A stretch of 64,000 bases of DNA from NCBI GenBank assembly GCA_026419785.1, contig JAODTK010005633.1:1-64000 (forward strand), written 5' to 3'. The stretch's first letter is position 1; each line of letters starts with the position of its first letter. Below, piece by piece: positions 1 through 13,984 of the stretch. The DNA comes from Sclerodactyla briareus. Its lineage: Eukaryota; Echinodermata; Holothuroidea; Dendrochirotida; Sclerodactylidae. Below the pieces are notes generated by a model, which was given only the letters and a program-made list of their open reading frames with translations, did no database searches and was not told where the DNA came from. Made by a program: the position numbers and the translations under genes.

Positions 1-1880
1 ACACTCCAGGGCTATTGCCACAAAGTAGTAAAATCAGTTTTTGACCCCTACGTGGACGTGTAATGACCTTCAATGACATGGCGGGGATGGTTTTATAAAA
101 ATTGTTATCCCATGTGATGCATCAACTCCAGAGGGCATACTTGTTCCTAACACGCCTAATGTATTGTGAGAAAAAGGTATTAAAGTAAACTTTGACCACT
201 TGTGACTAATACCAAAGTAAGTGTCCATCGAAGCGGGAGTGGTCTCCTCCATGAAGCACAAAAAGTCTATCCATATCCAAAAATGACCCAGTTTATTTTT
301 TGCGCCCGTAACTCCTTAAATAAAATAAGCACATTTATGCAAAACCTTAACTTTCAACAACATGACCACCCGACAGAGGTCAAATTGAGGTTAAGAGGTC
401 ACACACATGCAGGTCAACCAATATATGACAAGGTGAACCTTCCAGCCTTCAAGAATATTCAATTCTCCGATTATCGCCAGAGAAACAGAGAACGAGAAAA
501 CAGTTTTTGCCCCTTGTGACCCTTGAATGACCTTCAATGACATGACAGTTTTATAAAAGTGTACCGCTACATGGTACATCCACTCCTAAGAGCATTTTGC
601 ATTCTGATAACACGCCCAGTGCTTAACCTGCCAAAAAAGTATTAAAATCAGTTTTTGACCCCTACGTGACCTTTAATGACCTTCAATGACATGGCGTTTT
701 TATAAAAATTGTACTCTCCATGTGGTGCTACACTCCTAGACGCATATTGCTTCAATGAACACGCCTAATGTGATCGCGAAAAAAGCTTATTGAATGAATT
801 TTGACTCCTGTAACTACCAAAGTAACCGATCGAAGCGGGAGTTGGTTTCTCCATAAGCACACAAAAGGTATCACCATATCAAAAATACCAGTTTCATTTT
901 TTTTAGCCTGTAAAATCCTTAAATAGCACCGTATACAAGACTCAACTTTTAACCCACATGACCACCCGACAGAGGTTCAATTGAGGTCAGACGTCACCCA
1001 CCTGCAGGTCAACAGTATATCACAATTGGGAACATTCCAGCCTTCCCCGCTATTCAATTCTCCGATATGGCCAGAAAGAAAAAACAGTTTTTGACCTCTA
1101 AGACCTTGAATGACCTTTAATGAATGGCAGTTGAGTAGAGGGTTTATGAAAAATGGTGAACTCTCCATGTGATACTTCACTCCTAGGAGCATTGCATTCT
1201 GATGAACAAATGCCCAGTTGCAATGCCAAAAAGTACTGAAATCAGTTTTTGACCCCTACGTGACCTTTGATGACCTTCAATGACATGGCGGTTTTTTATA
1301 AAAATTGTACTCTCCATGTGATGCTCCACTCCTAGAAGAAGCATATTGCATTCCAATGAACCCGCCTAAGGTTATTGCGAAAAAGCTATGAAATTATACT
1401 TGGACCCCTGGTAACTACCAAAGTAAGTGTGTCCGATAGAAGCGGGAGGAGTGGTTCCTCCATAAGCAAACAAATGTCTACACATATCCAAAATAACCAG
1501 TTTTATTTTTTGGCCGTAACTCCTTAAATAAGCACATTATTCAAGACTCAACCTTTAACCAAATGATCACCCGACAGAGGGTCACAATGAGGTCAGAGGT
1601 CACCCACATTGCAGGTCACCAATATATCACAATGGTGAACCTTCCAGCCTTCCAGATATTCAATTCCGAGTATCGCCAGAAAGAAAACAGTTTTTGACCC
1701 CTTAGTGACCTTGAATGACCTTGCATGAATGACAGTTTTTATGAAATGTAACTCTCCCAGTGATACATCTCCACTCCTAGGAGCATTTGATTCTGATGAA
1801 CACGCCCAGTTATTTGCCGAAAAAAGTACCAAAATTCAGTTTTTTACCTCAAAATTACCTTTAATGACCCTCGGATGAAA
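1..1880. repeat. Tandem array of ~600 bp units rich in AGGTCA/TGACCT
   Basis: The same landmark (a TTTTTGACCCCTACGTG word followed by ten-base-periodic TGACCT words) recurs at about 35, 649 and 1243, and in decayed form at about 1831, giving a period of 590-615 bp. Other landmarks keep the same order in each unit: a GAAGCGGGAG word, a CCGACAGAGG word followed by AGGTCA direct repeats, and an ACTCCTAG word. Units differ by many one-base indels. No reading frame is conserved between units, so the short ORFs here are not genes. The left end of the array is outside the window. Confidence 0.9.
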
Positions 1881-3090
1881 GACCACTTTTATAAAAAAAT
1901 TTTTTTTTTTTTTTGGGTTTTAACCCTAAATGGGTTCACCCTGTCCGAAATATAAACCACATCAGGAAAGTCATGGAAGTGTTGCAGGAACACATCTCAT
2001 TTGGCAGTTATATGCCCATAAGTGACTTTGAATGACCTGTGATGACTTGATGGTTTTTATGGAAAAATGTTCTCCACCAGGACGTACACCATATCCTGAA
2101 ATTTCAACGTTGCCAGCAATGTCAGTGTGTGTCTCCAAAAATATTAGTTTTTTGTCCATAAGGGACCGTGAATGACCTGTGATGACATGTCAGTGTTTAT
2201 GAAAAATGTACCTCGATGAGATGCACGCAGTCCTACAAGATTATGTATCTCCAAAGTTACTGCCGAGGCTATTGCAAAAAAAGTATCAAACCAACCTTTG
2301 ACCCCTCGTTAACTTGAGAACCGGTGCCCGATTGAAGCGGGATTTTGTTCCGTCTATTCAGCCCAGAGTCGGCCACATATCCTAAATTTTGACAAAATTG
2401 ACAGTTGTAATTTCTTTGCCCTGTAAATCGAAAAATAAGCACATTCTTCAACAGTTACCTTTGACCTTTTGGACCCTTTATGGGTAGTCTGACCTGCCTG
2501 ATTCTAAAATACCATGACAAATCACTACGAACATACTCACTGAACTTATTTCGAAACTGAAAACGTTGGACCTCTGATATCTTCACACACACAGTTCACT
2601 GGGGTCAATTATGTTCATTTCGACCGGAAGGTACCTTTGAGAATCCGAAATGGCCACGAACTTGGATCGGCAAACAACATGTCAAAGGTCAAATTGAGGT
2701 CAACGGTCAACCGATGGAGGTCACAGTGAATCACAATGTGCACCTCCCAACTCGGCAGACATTTGGTTCCCAATTTATGGCCAAAACCAGTTTTTGACCC
2801 GAATTGACCTTTGATGACCCTATTTTACCTGAAATCTAATCATTTTCCTCTACCTCATATTCCCCGCATCTATGTGCCAACCAAGTCCCAATGCCCCTAC
2901 GGTTCATCCGTAATCTTGCTCACGACCTGAACAATAATGACATAATAGGCCTATTATTACTTACTTAATTAGTGACTTTCTTGCCCAAAATCTAATCGAG
3001 ATCGTGGTTCACCCACCCCGTATGCTACCTTGAAAATTTCGTCGCAAATTGCACTTGCCGTTCGATAGATATCCTGCTCACAGGAATTGT
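1881..3090. repeat. Diverged copies of the same AGGTCA-rich repeat
   Basis: After a poly-T tract near 1897-1915, the unit landmarks recur in weaker form. They include GAATGACCTGTGATGAC words near 2030 and 2170, ATTGAAGCGGGA near 2332, and an AGGTCA cluster at about 2673-2725. The right part (about 2820-3090) aligns loosely with the 3' part of the element at 40.6-41.1 kb and 44.2-44.6 kb, including a cctgctNACAGG stretch just before the (CA)n tract. No gene is seen. Confidence 0.65.
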
Positions 3091-3172
3091 GACCCACACA
3101 TCACATGCACACGCACACACAACACACACACACCCACACAGCACACCCACAACATACACACACACCACACCA
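3091..3172. repeat. Imperfect (CA)n microsatellite
   Basis: An interrupted run of CA dinucleotides with CACCC and CAGCAC variants. It follows the same flanking sequence (a GTGACcCACAC-type word after a cctgct..acagg stretch) as the CA/TG tracts at 36.3-36.5 kb, 41.07 kb and 44.59 kb, so it appears to be the expanded 3' end of the same dispersed repeat. Confidence 0.8.
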
Positions 3173-3879
3173 TAGTGATCACTTAGTCTCCTCCTGAATT
3201 TCATTCAGCGGACAAAAACAAACGATGGGAGATAGAGCATTTAGTTATAGAAGCATGATCCTACAAAAATTTTTGAGGGAAAATGATTGTCCGTCTGGCA
3301 ACCAACTTAGTGTTGGGAATTATGTCGTCTCGATCGATCTCAGACGACCTATTTTCAATCGATCCAATGGAAAGTCCTTGTGCACATGTATTTGAGTGTT
3401 GCAGTTGCCCTTGCACCTTCGAGTGAAAACATAACCCGTGCATACTGACGCAGCACTGCGGTTTTCGCCGTCTGTTTACTCTCTGCGGGATACGAGGAGA
3501 GCCATGCACGTAGGTATTTTTTAAGGAGCGCTGTAATCATGCGGGTAAATCCAAATGAGAGGGCGGGGAGCGCGATCCAGCCGCTGGCGATCCTTATAAC
3601 GCAAGCCCTGCGATCATGTTACAACTAGGCCTAACTAGTTTGAGCATTTGGGACGTTCATCTGAGAACGTTATTTTCATAGGTCGTTATGTTTTTAAGGG
3701 CATTTTGGAAAGGATCAGATGTTGTTTACAACGTCAAAGCCAATTTGACACTGACAGTAGCCGTTCAAATGACAAGATTTGACAGTATCGCCATGCTTAG
3801 AATAGGATCTTTGACTGTGTATCTGTATTCTGCAAGTAAATGCTACTAGTACCCCACTGACTTAGCAGGATCCATCTAT

Positions 3880-5436
3880 GCGTATGCTGGCCGTACGCAT
3901 GGAAAAGTGCAAGTCGAAGTCTTGATATCGCGGACGGCAAAATTCCTGTGGCGAATCACTGCATGTTCTTCACCAATCCACATTTATTGTTTGTCCACAT
4001 TTATTGACCTTTACTGACATCAGTCCATAAACATGGAATGGCTTGGAACATGTCTACCACCTTGGCTAATATTTGAGACAGTGCCCCGCACAAAGTCCCC
4101 ACTGGATAATTCCTATTCATGTACTATTAGCTATTGTATCAACAAACCCCACAGGTGGACACACTCTTTCTGGCTCACCATCCAACAATCCTAGGACGAG
4201 ATGTGATGACAGACAACTCTCCCCTGGACCATAGTTTTAATTGTCAACTTAGGCTGCAGACCTGGACCTTCTTCATATCGGTAAACCTACTCGCCGAGGA
4301 TGCAGTATGTAACAAACCTCTCTCACATTCTAGAGCCACGGAAGTTGGAAATTGGGGGATTATGGTTTTTAATCGATTCTATCACACTATTGAACATAAT
4401 GTATCTCAGCCCTAGCCATACGAGCTTCATCCACCCTACCACGTTTCAACCTGATCGCATCATCTGTTTAGAAGTTTGAAGAACGTGACGAACAGACCGG
4501 ACGAACGAAACGAACGGGGAGAGACTTGATGACTTTGTAGAGCTGCTCTCCCCAGATAAAATTGCGCAAGTTGCGTGAACTGAGCGGGGTCCATTGTTCG
4601 AAATATTTTCTATTTAGTTTGCAAAATGAGAGATATTGGTTACCCAGATACAATAAAAATTATAAACAAGTGCCGTCGGAACGTCCTTGGTACTGTCGGA
4701 CAGCGAAATCCCGTGGCGAATACCTTGCATGTTTTCGCCATTTCACATTTATTGTTTGTTCCTTTACTGACCTCTGTCCATACCATCGGAATGCCTTGGA
4801 ACATTCTAACCCCTTGGCTAATATTTGCTATCAGTACTCAGTCCTAAGTCTGGTGTCAGTGAAAAGTACGCTTCCCCAGAAAGTATATCTGACATCGTTG
4901 GCACTCAAGTTAGTTGAAACCACTCCACAAGTTAACCTTACACAGCATTTAGGGGGGGAGCAGCACCTTGGCCATAAAGCTTCCTGTGCTCACACATTTC
5001 TAGGTCTCCATGAAAAGTTGGACCAAGATGTATGTAACAAATCCTCCAGGCAGGGCCTAATTAAACTATGGCGAGATGTCTGAAAGACCAAATCCTCTCC
5101 CCCCTGGACATTTCAGATAAGGGAAAACCTGCTCAGCAGAGGACGGAAGTAGGTACAAACTTGTCTGGCTGTCAGAGAGGTCAAATTAAAGTTGGAAATT
5201 GGGGTCATTAATTGGATTTAATTGAAATCTCATAGCACTATGCGAACATAAATGTAGCTAGGCTAGCCATTAGCAAGGCCCCCCCCCCTTGTCCTCCACC
5301 TACCAAGTTTCAACCTGATCACATGTATGGTTAGAAGTTATGAATGAACTTGACGACAAGAAGGGAAACTAACGAACTACCGGACGACAAACGAACGGAG
5401 AGACATGATACTTGTAGAGCTGCTCTCTCCTGCACC
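3880..5436. repeat. Two-copy tandem repeat of about 0.8 kb
   Basis: Copy 1 (about 3880-4556) and copy 2 (about 4655-5436) share, in order, a GTGGCGAAT word (3950 and 4723), a CACATTTATTGTTTGT word, a CCTTGGCTAATATTTG word (4059 and 4813), a TTTCAACCTGATC word (4444 and 5310) and a GTAGAGCTGCTCTC word (4536 and 5416). Copy 2 is about 90 bp longer between the middle landmarks. The 173-residue ORF inside copy 2 has no counterpart in copy 1 and is not supported as a gene. Confidence 0.75.
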
Positions 5437-8400
5437 GCCTACAAGAGGGCAATCCCCGGAGTTTGCAGGATCTCATCAGCAAAAGTGGAACTATTAATTT
5501 GTTTGTTTCTACTTGGCTACCTTTCGGAGTTGCGATGGGGACAAAGTTTATCAAAATGTCTGAAAACGCCTTTCCCAAACTTATTCATAGGCACAATTTT
5601 GATAGTTTCGCCTATTTTTGGGAGCATCATTGTTTTAGTGACTATTCAAGCGGGTGGATTTTCACGTTTGTTCAGCCCTCCAAAAATCTTACGGACACCA
5701 ACGCACACACACTCCCAAACGGACACTTTTTCGAGTGAAAACCTCATGCTGGATCCCCGCCCCATGGTACCCCACCAATGATTACCCCTCAGTGGATAGT
5801 TCCAACCACCACTATGGTTTACCATAGAACCATTGCTTGTCAGCCAGCAACAGTAATTAGGTGAAATGGCAAACTGACTACATTCTCATCTTGCCCTTCG
5901 GGACCGATGATATCGTGAGGGCAAACCACATGAATAGGCCTCATAATCAAATGTAACAATGTGTATAGGATTCGTATCACTGCGAATGAATTCTATGGAT
6001 ATCTGACCTAAAAAGCCAAAGGCAACACCAAGTGCGGTGAGGTGGCAGGAATGGCGAGTGCCCTCTGCAATTTCATTGGGTTTCAAACCCTGTTGTCAGC
6101 GCAATGATCCCCGCTCCTTTCTCTTGTGAGAAATTGCTGCACGAGTAAGCGGCACTCACTCTCGTTTGGTGTGGGGGGTAAGCCGCACTCACACTGGCGC
6201 GGGGGTGGGGGTGTGGGGAGGAATTTGAATGGCGGTCTTGGGACCCGGAATTTCTCCCCCTGCCACAATGTCCCATACACTATTCTAGAAACATGTGAGT
6301 TTCGCCGGTGTTCATGGCCACGATCACACTAAAGATCATGCGAAAGGTATAGTGGTGCGAGAATTCCTCAATTTGGATGTATCACAAAGAGAGAAATGAA
6401 GAGAAAGATGACTAGAGAAGAGAGCAGACACCACTATTCATGGGCTGCTGCATTTTTATGGTCTTTACGCATGAAACAGTGTATTCCCTTCCGAACAAAC
6501 GTTGTTTTCTATAATATGTGATTTTTGCACATTCACTCGGACCGTAATACGCATCTATGGAATCCGCCTTAGGCTGCCCACACTAGTGCTGTGGTAAACC
6601 ATCTCTAGAGTATCCTCATAGTTCCCCGGACACCTGCACAATCGCTGACACTTTCTCATCGAATGTCACCATAGAATAGCAGTTTCGCGGAACTAATTAG
6701 GGAGGATCTTACTCGGCAAAATGGCCTGTTTGTAGTACTTACACAAAACACAGCCGATTGGATCCTAAATCTGTATCACTTGCAAAGTTCGTCCCAATAC
6801 AGCTTAGATCTTCGATAAATTTTCCATCCAATTTTTCGCTTTTTTCTTACCGAACTCACTCAAGATCCAGCCACGTGTCAGGCTATAACAAATATATGAT
6901 TCAGGCTACCTATTGGCAAGGTTGCTGATTTTTTTTATTTGATTAAAAAAAAAAAAAAACCGATTATTCGATTTTAAATCAGATTATTGATTAGAAGCAT
7001 TTTTTTAATTTTTTTAAAAATCCACTTGGTCTCAAATGTTGCCTACACCTTTGTAAAAACACACATAACACTGGCATTTAAACCCAGTATACACGGCACT
7101 CCCAATCCTGGTATCATGAGGCTCTGAGGCTTGAATTTCTTTGAATATTCAAAACATACACATTGCATCATTTGACACTGCACATCTTAGGACCATGCAG
7201 TGTCGAGTATACCATACTTCAGCCTAATGTTCAATTGGTGGTCTTGGTTTGGTATTCACATGGATTGACCCCATTGGTCCTATTATATATCCCCGCGACA
7301 CTGTAAATGTCCGGGATATTATGGTTTTGGGTGTGTACCCGCCCCCGCCGCCACCGCTGTCCCAGGGGCCCCTTCCGCCGCCGGCCGCACTTCAGGCGTA
7401 ATAACTCCTTATTAAACGCTTTATCCGATTGCCTGACCACTTGGTACCATGTCCGCCCTAGTAAAATCTGGATATTTTGAAAGTGGCATCAGCAACGCTG
7501 GGCCGCTATTTGCATAATTTACGCGAAATTTTCAAGTTAGTCGGATTTGAACGCAATCTTTTGGTTGGACTATAGTTGATCCCTGAGAAATTTCGAGGTC
7601 ATTCAAGGTCATCTAGGTCAAGTTTGTGACTTTATGCAATTTCCGACTTTGTTAGATTTGAACCAAACTTGGTGATTGCCTGGGCGTCAATCCTGGGGGA
7701 CCTGGGGGGACTTTCCCCCCACATCTTTTGAAGGATCCTCCCACTTGACTTCATTTTTCACACAGTAATTGTTTTGGCAGCTGAGGTTATTTCCCCCCCA
7801 CTTTGAAGATGGATTGACGCCTATGGTGGATGCAAGCTACATTTTTCCTCACAAATTTAGAAGTCATTTCAAATCATCGTGGGTCAACTTTGCTAATTCA
7901 TGACTTTTTTCTTGTCCTATTTACGACTTCTGGATCCCACAAAACTGGTGGATAGTTTATCTTGGTTTTCCTGAACCAAATGGGGTTCTTTATGGGGTTG
8001 TTCGACCTTCTTCTTCCCATTATTGCTCAAAAGCGGGATTATACACGTGGGCGGTTTTACTCCCCGCCTCCATGTCTAGTTTGAACGTAGAAATTTGAGA
8101 TCTTTCGGAGAATCAAGACCATTTGTGTGATATCGTATCAACTAAATTGTCACCATCATCAAATCAATGAAAATTATGGGAGGCGGGAATATGCAACCCA
8201 TGCCGCTCATCATAGGTTCAGGTTTAAAAATCGCTGGTTACTGGTAATTTTCTTTCATTTCCTGAATAGTTAATGAAATTTTACTGGATTGGTGCATTGC
8301 TTCGTGGCCCGAATGCATAGTGCAACAAGACCCAACAACATTAAATTTGTAGTCAGTACCTGACCTAATGTTGTTAAAAGTCAGAAAGTGACTATTGTAT

Positions 8401-11400
8401 AAAGGCGAGTCACAGTGGCACACACGTTTGATCATTGTTCTAGAATCATAGATATATCAGACAGCTCATATATTTCAAAATGTCTGTAGTTGATATATGG
8501 CAACATTTTTAAATGAAACGAATCTGCTATCATCATATTAGACCTATTCTCGAAGTAGGCTAACTACCCCCTTTTCCCTCATCAACTATACTTATGAAGA
8601 CCCTGGCATAAAGTGCGAGAGGCATAGAATTCACCGCCTCAGAGCATTGAAATTCAGCCAAAAACTATGATAAAACTGTGAATTTGGATCGGTAACCTAT
8701 TCTTTTAATGTTCTGTTTGATTTATTGAATGTTAGGGTAGGGATACCTACATTTTTTCTGGGTGTTTTAGTTTATTCCTAGTTTAATTTCACTTTAACTC
8801 AACTTTTCCTGAAAAGAGGAAATCTTGAAAAAGGGATTCAAAATCAGTATTTAAAAAAAAAAAATCATCCGATTACAACCGCGATTTAATCAACGTGTTT
8901 AATCAACCAACCCGGTCTATGGGCTAACGCAATTGTTGGGCCGTGGCCTGGCGGGCACGCCTCAGGATTTGGTATCAATTTTCAATTGTATAGCAATTAA
9001 CAATTTTTGAATAGCACTTTAAAAAGATGACCAATTTGCAGTTTTCCCTTGTTTGCAGAAGCAATGGTAGCCGACTATCTTGATTTTATTGTGTTCGCTC
9101 ATTCCATTAGACATAATCACCCCCCCTTGCAAATTTGGAAAAACAATTCCCAGTCAATTTCATATTGGGTATTAATTTTTATCATAGATCTACCTAGGCT
9201 TTTTAACTTGTATTGACTTTGTACAGGACTATCTAGGCCAAAAAGTAAAAGCCACTTTCTGAAAACAATTCATGAAAATTGCATCAAACCTTGGTTTGAA
9301 GTATTGCTATTAACCCACTTTACATTTCTGTTTGATTATGTCCATGAATTTGAAAAAAATTGCAAAAATGAATTCTTTAACATTATTTAAGTGTGATTTT
9401 CTACCATCCCAATGGCTATAGTGGATTTGTACAATTCTACCCTGTTTACGCAAAATGCCTCTATTTTTGCTATAATCGTCGGGATTTGAAGTGGTCTACT
9501 CGATGCTGTTCATTACCTTAGCTCTTCATTAAACCAGTGTTTACATGATGTCCTGTTGTGAACAATCGTGGCAATGGCAGGCAATTGTGCACAGATTGCG
9601 ATTCCTGAAATGATAACGATAAACTAGACTTGACATGTGAAATCGCTTGATATTTTTTCGTTTTTTGTATGAACAAACTCTCCCCGTTGTCTGCCAAACT
9701 TTTTTTTTAACCGCCATCAATTTGACCTGTGCTGTTCCCTACTACATTCTTCCTAGTAGTTGTAAGCCCACCCCGCCGAAACAGGTCGCTGTGCAATTAC
9801 CCTAACGTAACGATTATTTCGACAAGAAAACCGAAGCAAATCACGATCTAAAATCAGTCGTAAAAGCTACCAAATCAAGGCCTAAACTTCATGTATAAGT
9901 GTATTATCCACCAATTGTCTATTCCTCACTTCTCGTTCTCCCATATAAATGTAGGCTACGCAAATTTTCGCCGGTATCGCTGATCGACATCGTACTAAAT
10001 CCTCCCCTTCGTAATCGTAAGTCTATGGGAAAATCCTATAGAGTTAATTGTTGCGAGATTCGTTGCCGTCAGTCCGTAGACCTGGTTATTGATGTTACGC
10101 GTTCATTGGGAATTGGGAGCACATTGAATGCTCGTGAACTGTATAGGTGCTGACCACGTGTTCCAAGCAGGGCCCATGTTTGACAAGTGTGTACAGCATT
10201 GGACAGTCAAGTATACATACAGCTTTGCATACCCGTTACTGAGCCTGCTATGTCCCAGCCGGCTTGATATTCGGCAATAAGCAAATAACCACTCCACACA
10301 CGTGGGGCATTTTTTCAATTTCAACAGATGCAGATAATTGCGATGTACGCGCGGCTTAGATCGGCAAAAAATACAAACTAGTCAGCACTGGATTTTGCTA
10401 ATTTCATTAGTCCTGGGATTTGGTACCATACCGGTACTAACTGTGCAGTTGACCATCGGTACTGCGTACCAGGTGCTGCGAGTACGGTAATAATACTATA
10501 CCGGGGTATACAGTACCGGAACCCTATCCACTTTGCAGATTTATAAAAATCAAGCCTGAACTTGTCTTTATATCGCATTTTGCGATCCAAAAACAAAGTG
10601 TGTGCAGTCGGGCTCAATTGAGGTGCAAATTGCAATGCGATACCAGCTAATGCAGGCCCTGGGCCTAAGCTCTATTTAAGGGTTGTGTGTTCTCCTTTAT
10701 TTCTTGGACAGGCTTGTTTAGGGATGTAGCCCACGGTGGGGCATCACCGGGGTTTGCACTGTCACTTGTGTGGTGCCACGGCCCTCAAGCAACATCAGGC
10801 ATGCCAAATCCAGCACTAAATTTTTTTTTTTTTTTTCCCGTATGGATTTACTGTAGAAGGCACAAATCCACACTGTGAAAACCCGACATTATGTCACAAA
10901 TATCCCTCCTTGAGACCTGGGCCGCTGTCGTGACCTGCTGCGCATTGCACGCTAACCTATCCGCCACAAGCCTTCACAGGACGGAATGCGGAACCCAAAT
11001 TCCTAGCTACAACCGGTCTGGTTAAAGGCCAATGACATGTAGCTTTCAACCTGCTGTATTTGCTATATATTAGGGTCGTGATGCATATCACAAACCCCAT
11101 CACGCGCGACTGCGTTACTCCCCTTCTCGGTGGTGAAAACGGCAATCAAATTATTACGTATAGATTTCGGACGTTTAAGGGGGGCATCGCAGACCGTGCA
11201 ATAATGGAAACCTTTCTGCGCAGTACATGGGTACGAGTGAATCGCGAGTTGGCTGAAAACACGTCATTTTTACAGCCGATCACAGGCAATTATAGCTGGG
11301 AATTCTCAGGAACAGCAGATCGACTAAGAAATCGACTGAGACGATCATAGCTTTCGTTTTGAATAGCCTCATTCCGTTTTTTCTCTGTGGAGCGATTAAA

Positions 11401-13355
11401 ACACCGCGAAAATCTGCTATATTCATTTGCTTGCAAACTTTGTACCATACGTCATTTGTTACGTTACATAGTATGCACGGTACGTGGACTGTCGGCGAGA
11501 CATGACGTTCAGGTTAGTGTGATACTGCTTTACACAAGCATATGCCGTGGCTATGCTTGTGATAGTGTGTGGAACTGCTAAAATTAAACACCGATCGATA
11601 TTACGTAAATTATGACAGCCGAGAACGCAGATTCAGAAAGCGAACGAAGGAAAGATAAATTCGAAGAAGTTATTAATTGACGTGAGGAAGTTCTGCCGTA
11701 TATTTTTGAGCCGGAGACTAGTGAGAGGACTAGATGATAGTGATTCGTACAGCGAGGTCGGTGTGATGACCGACTCGAAATCATGGAGTAGTGCGTAGTC
11801 AGCAGGTACTACTGTAGCGCACTAGCCCCTACGCTAGCCTAGGACAGCTTAGTCCGTATCAGAGAAATTTTACCGCAGAGCACCTTCCCATTGAAAGTGA
11901 GCCTAACCGTTCACCTCATGACTCCACTTCTCTCTCGGATTACACCAGCCCCCTATAACCTTCCAAAAATCACATCAATTCAAAGCATCCCTCCCTACCC
12001 TGTTAAAATTTCATCAGTATAAAAATGATACTTGTAACCTAGTTTGATGTAATATTGGGGAAAATCACAACTTTTTTTTCCCAGCCCGTCTTGTTTTGAA
12101 ACAAAGGTTTGTAACAGAAGTGTTGCTACTCAGGCGCATTTTTGGCGAAACCCATCCATTCATATTGGGACACTGCATACATTACTATAGAAATCTGCCT
12201 GATTATACATCACTTAAGAGTGGCAACGCGAGCAACAACTTGTGCAAGGTCTTGATCAAATTGTGATCAGTGAATTCTGAAGAGATTACTGACGTTCTGG
12301 GCATATTTTGTAATTCTCACTTGCCAAAGCCAATATAGGGAATTGAGATGAGTTCCACACAACCTTTTTCTCACAACTCAATAATTGGTTTTTGGTTTGA
12401 TATTGAATGCAGCTTGTCAGGACTGAAGTTGAAACAGAAAGTTGGCCGCTTAGCGCTAGCCTAAATAACAGCCGATGCTCGAGTTGTGAACCCGGCTTTC
12501 GTACAGGCTAAAGCCATCGCTGCGCAGGCTAGGACAGCCGTAATGCTGTGTTACAGTTGGGCAGGATTCACATCAGCTAGATTTAATAATACGATTCCGG
12601 GTGACATCCGCAGGGCTAGTCCCTGTTATGTGGAAAGTGAAATATTAAGTATATGAACGTATATCCTAGTGATTTTTCGGATGTGGATCTACACGTACAG
12701 AATACACAAAGCCTCCCTCTATGTTACATGCCTAAAGGATTTATCACGTCATCGCATCAATCTAAAACGACATAGGCTACACTTGATTCTGTCTGACTAC
12801 TTCTGTCCATTGGAGGGTCATCACTATCAGATCTGATAGTGAATGGACACCAGGGCCGGGATAACATGTAGAGCACAGGGGGCTGCCAAGCGTGGATTAC
12901 GATCATGAGGGTGCCCAGCAATCCCAGTGGACATACTGACTGACCTCGTGTGGGCATGACTGCATGAACGCCCCCCCAGTCAGGTATGTTCAAAAATGTA
13001 ATCCCCACATGGATTGCTAGGAAAACGGGGAAGTGCGTGAGAGCACTCTTGACGTGCAAAGAACAAAATGGATTGTGGGCATGTCGCCCCAACATGTCTA
13101 TATTTACTCAATGTTTATTCCACTAGTTGTATTTTTACATTGCCAGGTCTCCTAGTGCTTAGTTTCTGGCTTTGTGTGTGTGAATATTTTGTGACACAAC
13201 AACCTCTCTGTTGCAAGTAAAATTGATTGTATCGATTTGATATTATTCTGTGCATTTTACGGTCTATTTATTATATCTGAAATATTGTGTCATGGTGGGT
13301 TTCCTGTTTTCCATTCTTGGAAGTTGATTCTTTAACTTTTTTTCACTATTCACAG
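5437..13355. other. Non-coding stretch, no gene recognised
   Basis: All open frames are short and none shows a recognisable domain. The stretch holds GC/G-rich simple sequence near 6160-6215, poly-A/T-rich sequence near 6925-7020 and 8850-8865, an AGGTCA cluster at 7596-7620, a run of T at 10819-10836, and a patch of repeated GGTAC/GTACC words at about 10420-10525 that can pair with itself. A part near 5870-6010 (an aTTCGTATCAC word) resembles 62830-62880, so it is probably a dispersed repeat. Confidence 0.6.
7596..7620 (+). promoter_or_regulatory. AGGTCA half-site triplet (DR4 then DR3)
   Basis: Three perfect AGGTCA words lie at 7596-7601, 7606-7611 and 7615-7620, with spacers of 4 and 3 bases. 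Nuclear receptor dimers bind direct repeats of this word with set spacings. No gene is identified next to it, so any function is inference. It may simply be another member of the AGGTCA-rich repeat family. Confidence 0.4.
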
Positions 13356-13527
13356 GTGTTTCATGGCGACCTGTGCTGTGATGCCAACAGCGAGGAAGTC
13401 CAAGTGCTGCGTTGAAATTGACAGCGTGGCTGGCCATTAATGGATGAAGAGGGGTTTCACTTCATCACACTACATCCAGTTTCGAAGATGTGTGCCTCAA
13501 TCCATTGGGTTTTACAGGAGTACCCTG
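13356..13527 (+). other. Exon-like segment bounded by good splice signals
   Basis: A pyrimidine-rich tract ending TTCACAG precedes position 13356, and CTG|GTAAGTATT follows 13527, a strong acceptor/donor pair 172 bp apart. All three frames carry stops in the first half. An ATG at 13441 opens a frame of 29 codons that runs to the donor, so this could be an exon holding a start codon. I do not recognise the peptide and found no partner exons. Confidence 0.2.
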
Positions 13528-13984
13528 GTAAGTATTCCTGAAATCCATTTCAAGAACATATAGGCCCTATAGCCACTTCCCTGATATTGGATGGAGTCCA
13601 AACTCATTTTCCATTGAATCATTCCCTACCTGAACATACACATATCAATTGTGAACACCGTGCAAATTGGACTTACCGGAACAAAGTTAGGAGAAACCAC
13701 TTTGTTGTTTCTATGTTTGTCAAACGCGCTGTTTGCATGATACTTTGAAAGCAGTCAGACCGATTTTAATGCGACATCAATGGACTAACTCGTTTGAATG
13801 GAACCTTAACCTTGACCTTTTTGTTGTTTTGCATATCCAACAACTAATGTCAAAGGATAACGTGTTTTTATGCCCGCCTACCAATCAAATTTGATTCCTC
13901 CACACTGAGTTACTGGACCCCCTTCAAATTTCTAATGATGACTTTCAGTTGCCACTGAAAAAAAAAAATTCCCAACGGCCTGAT

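Noticed and set aside
4562..5083. 173-codon ORF on the plus strand
   Set aside because: It lies in copy 2 of a tandem repeat, is not open in copy 1, and shows no domain.
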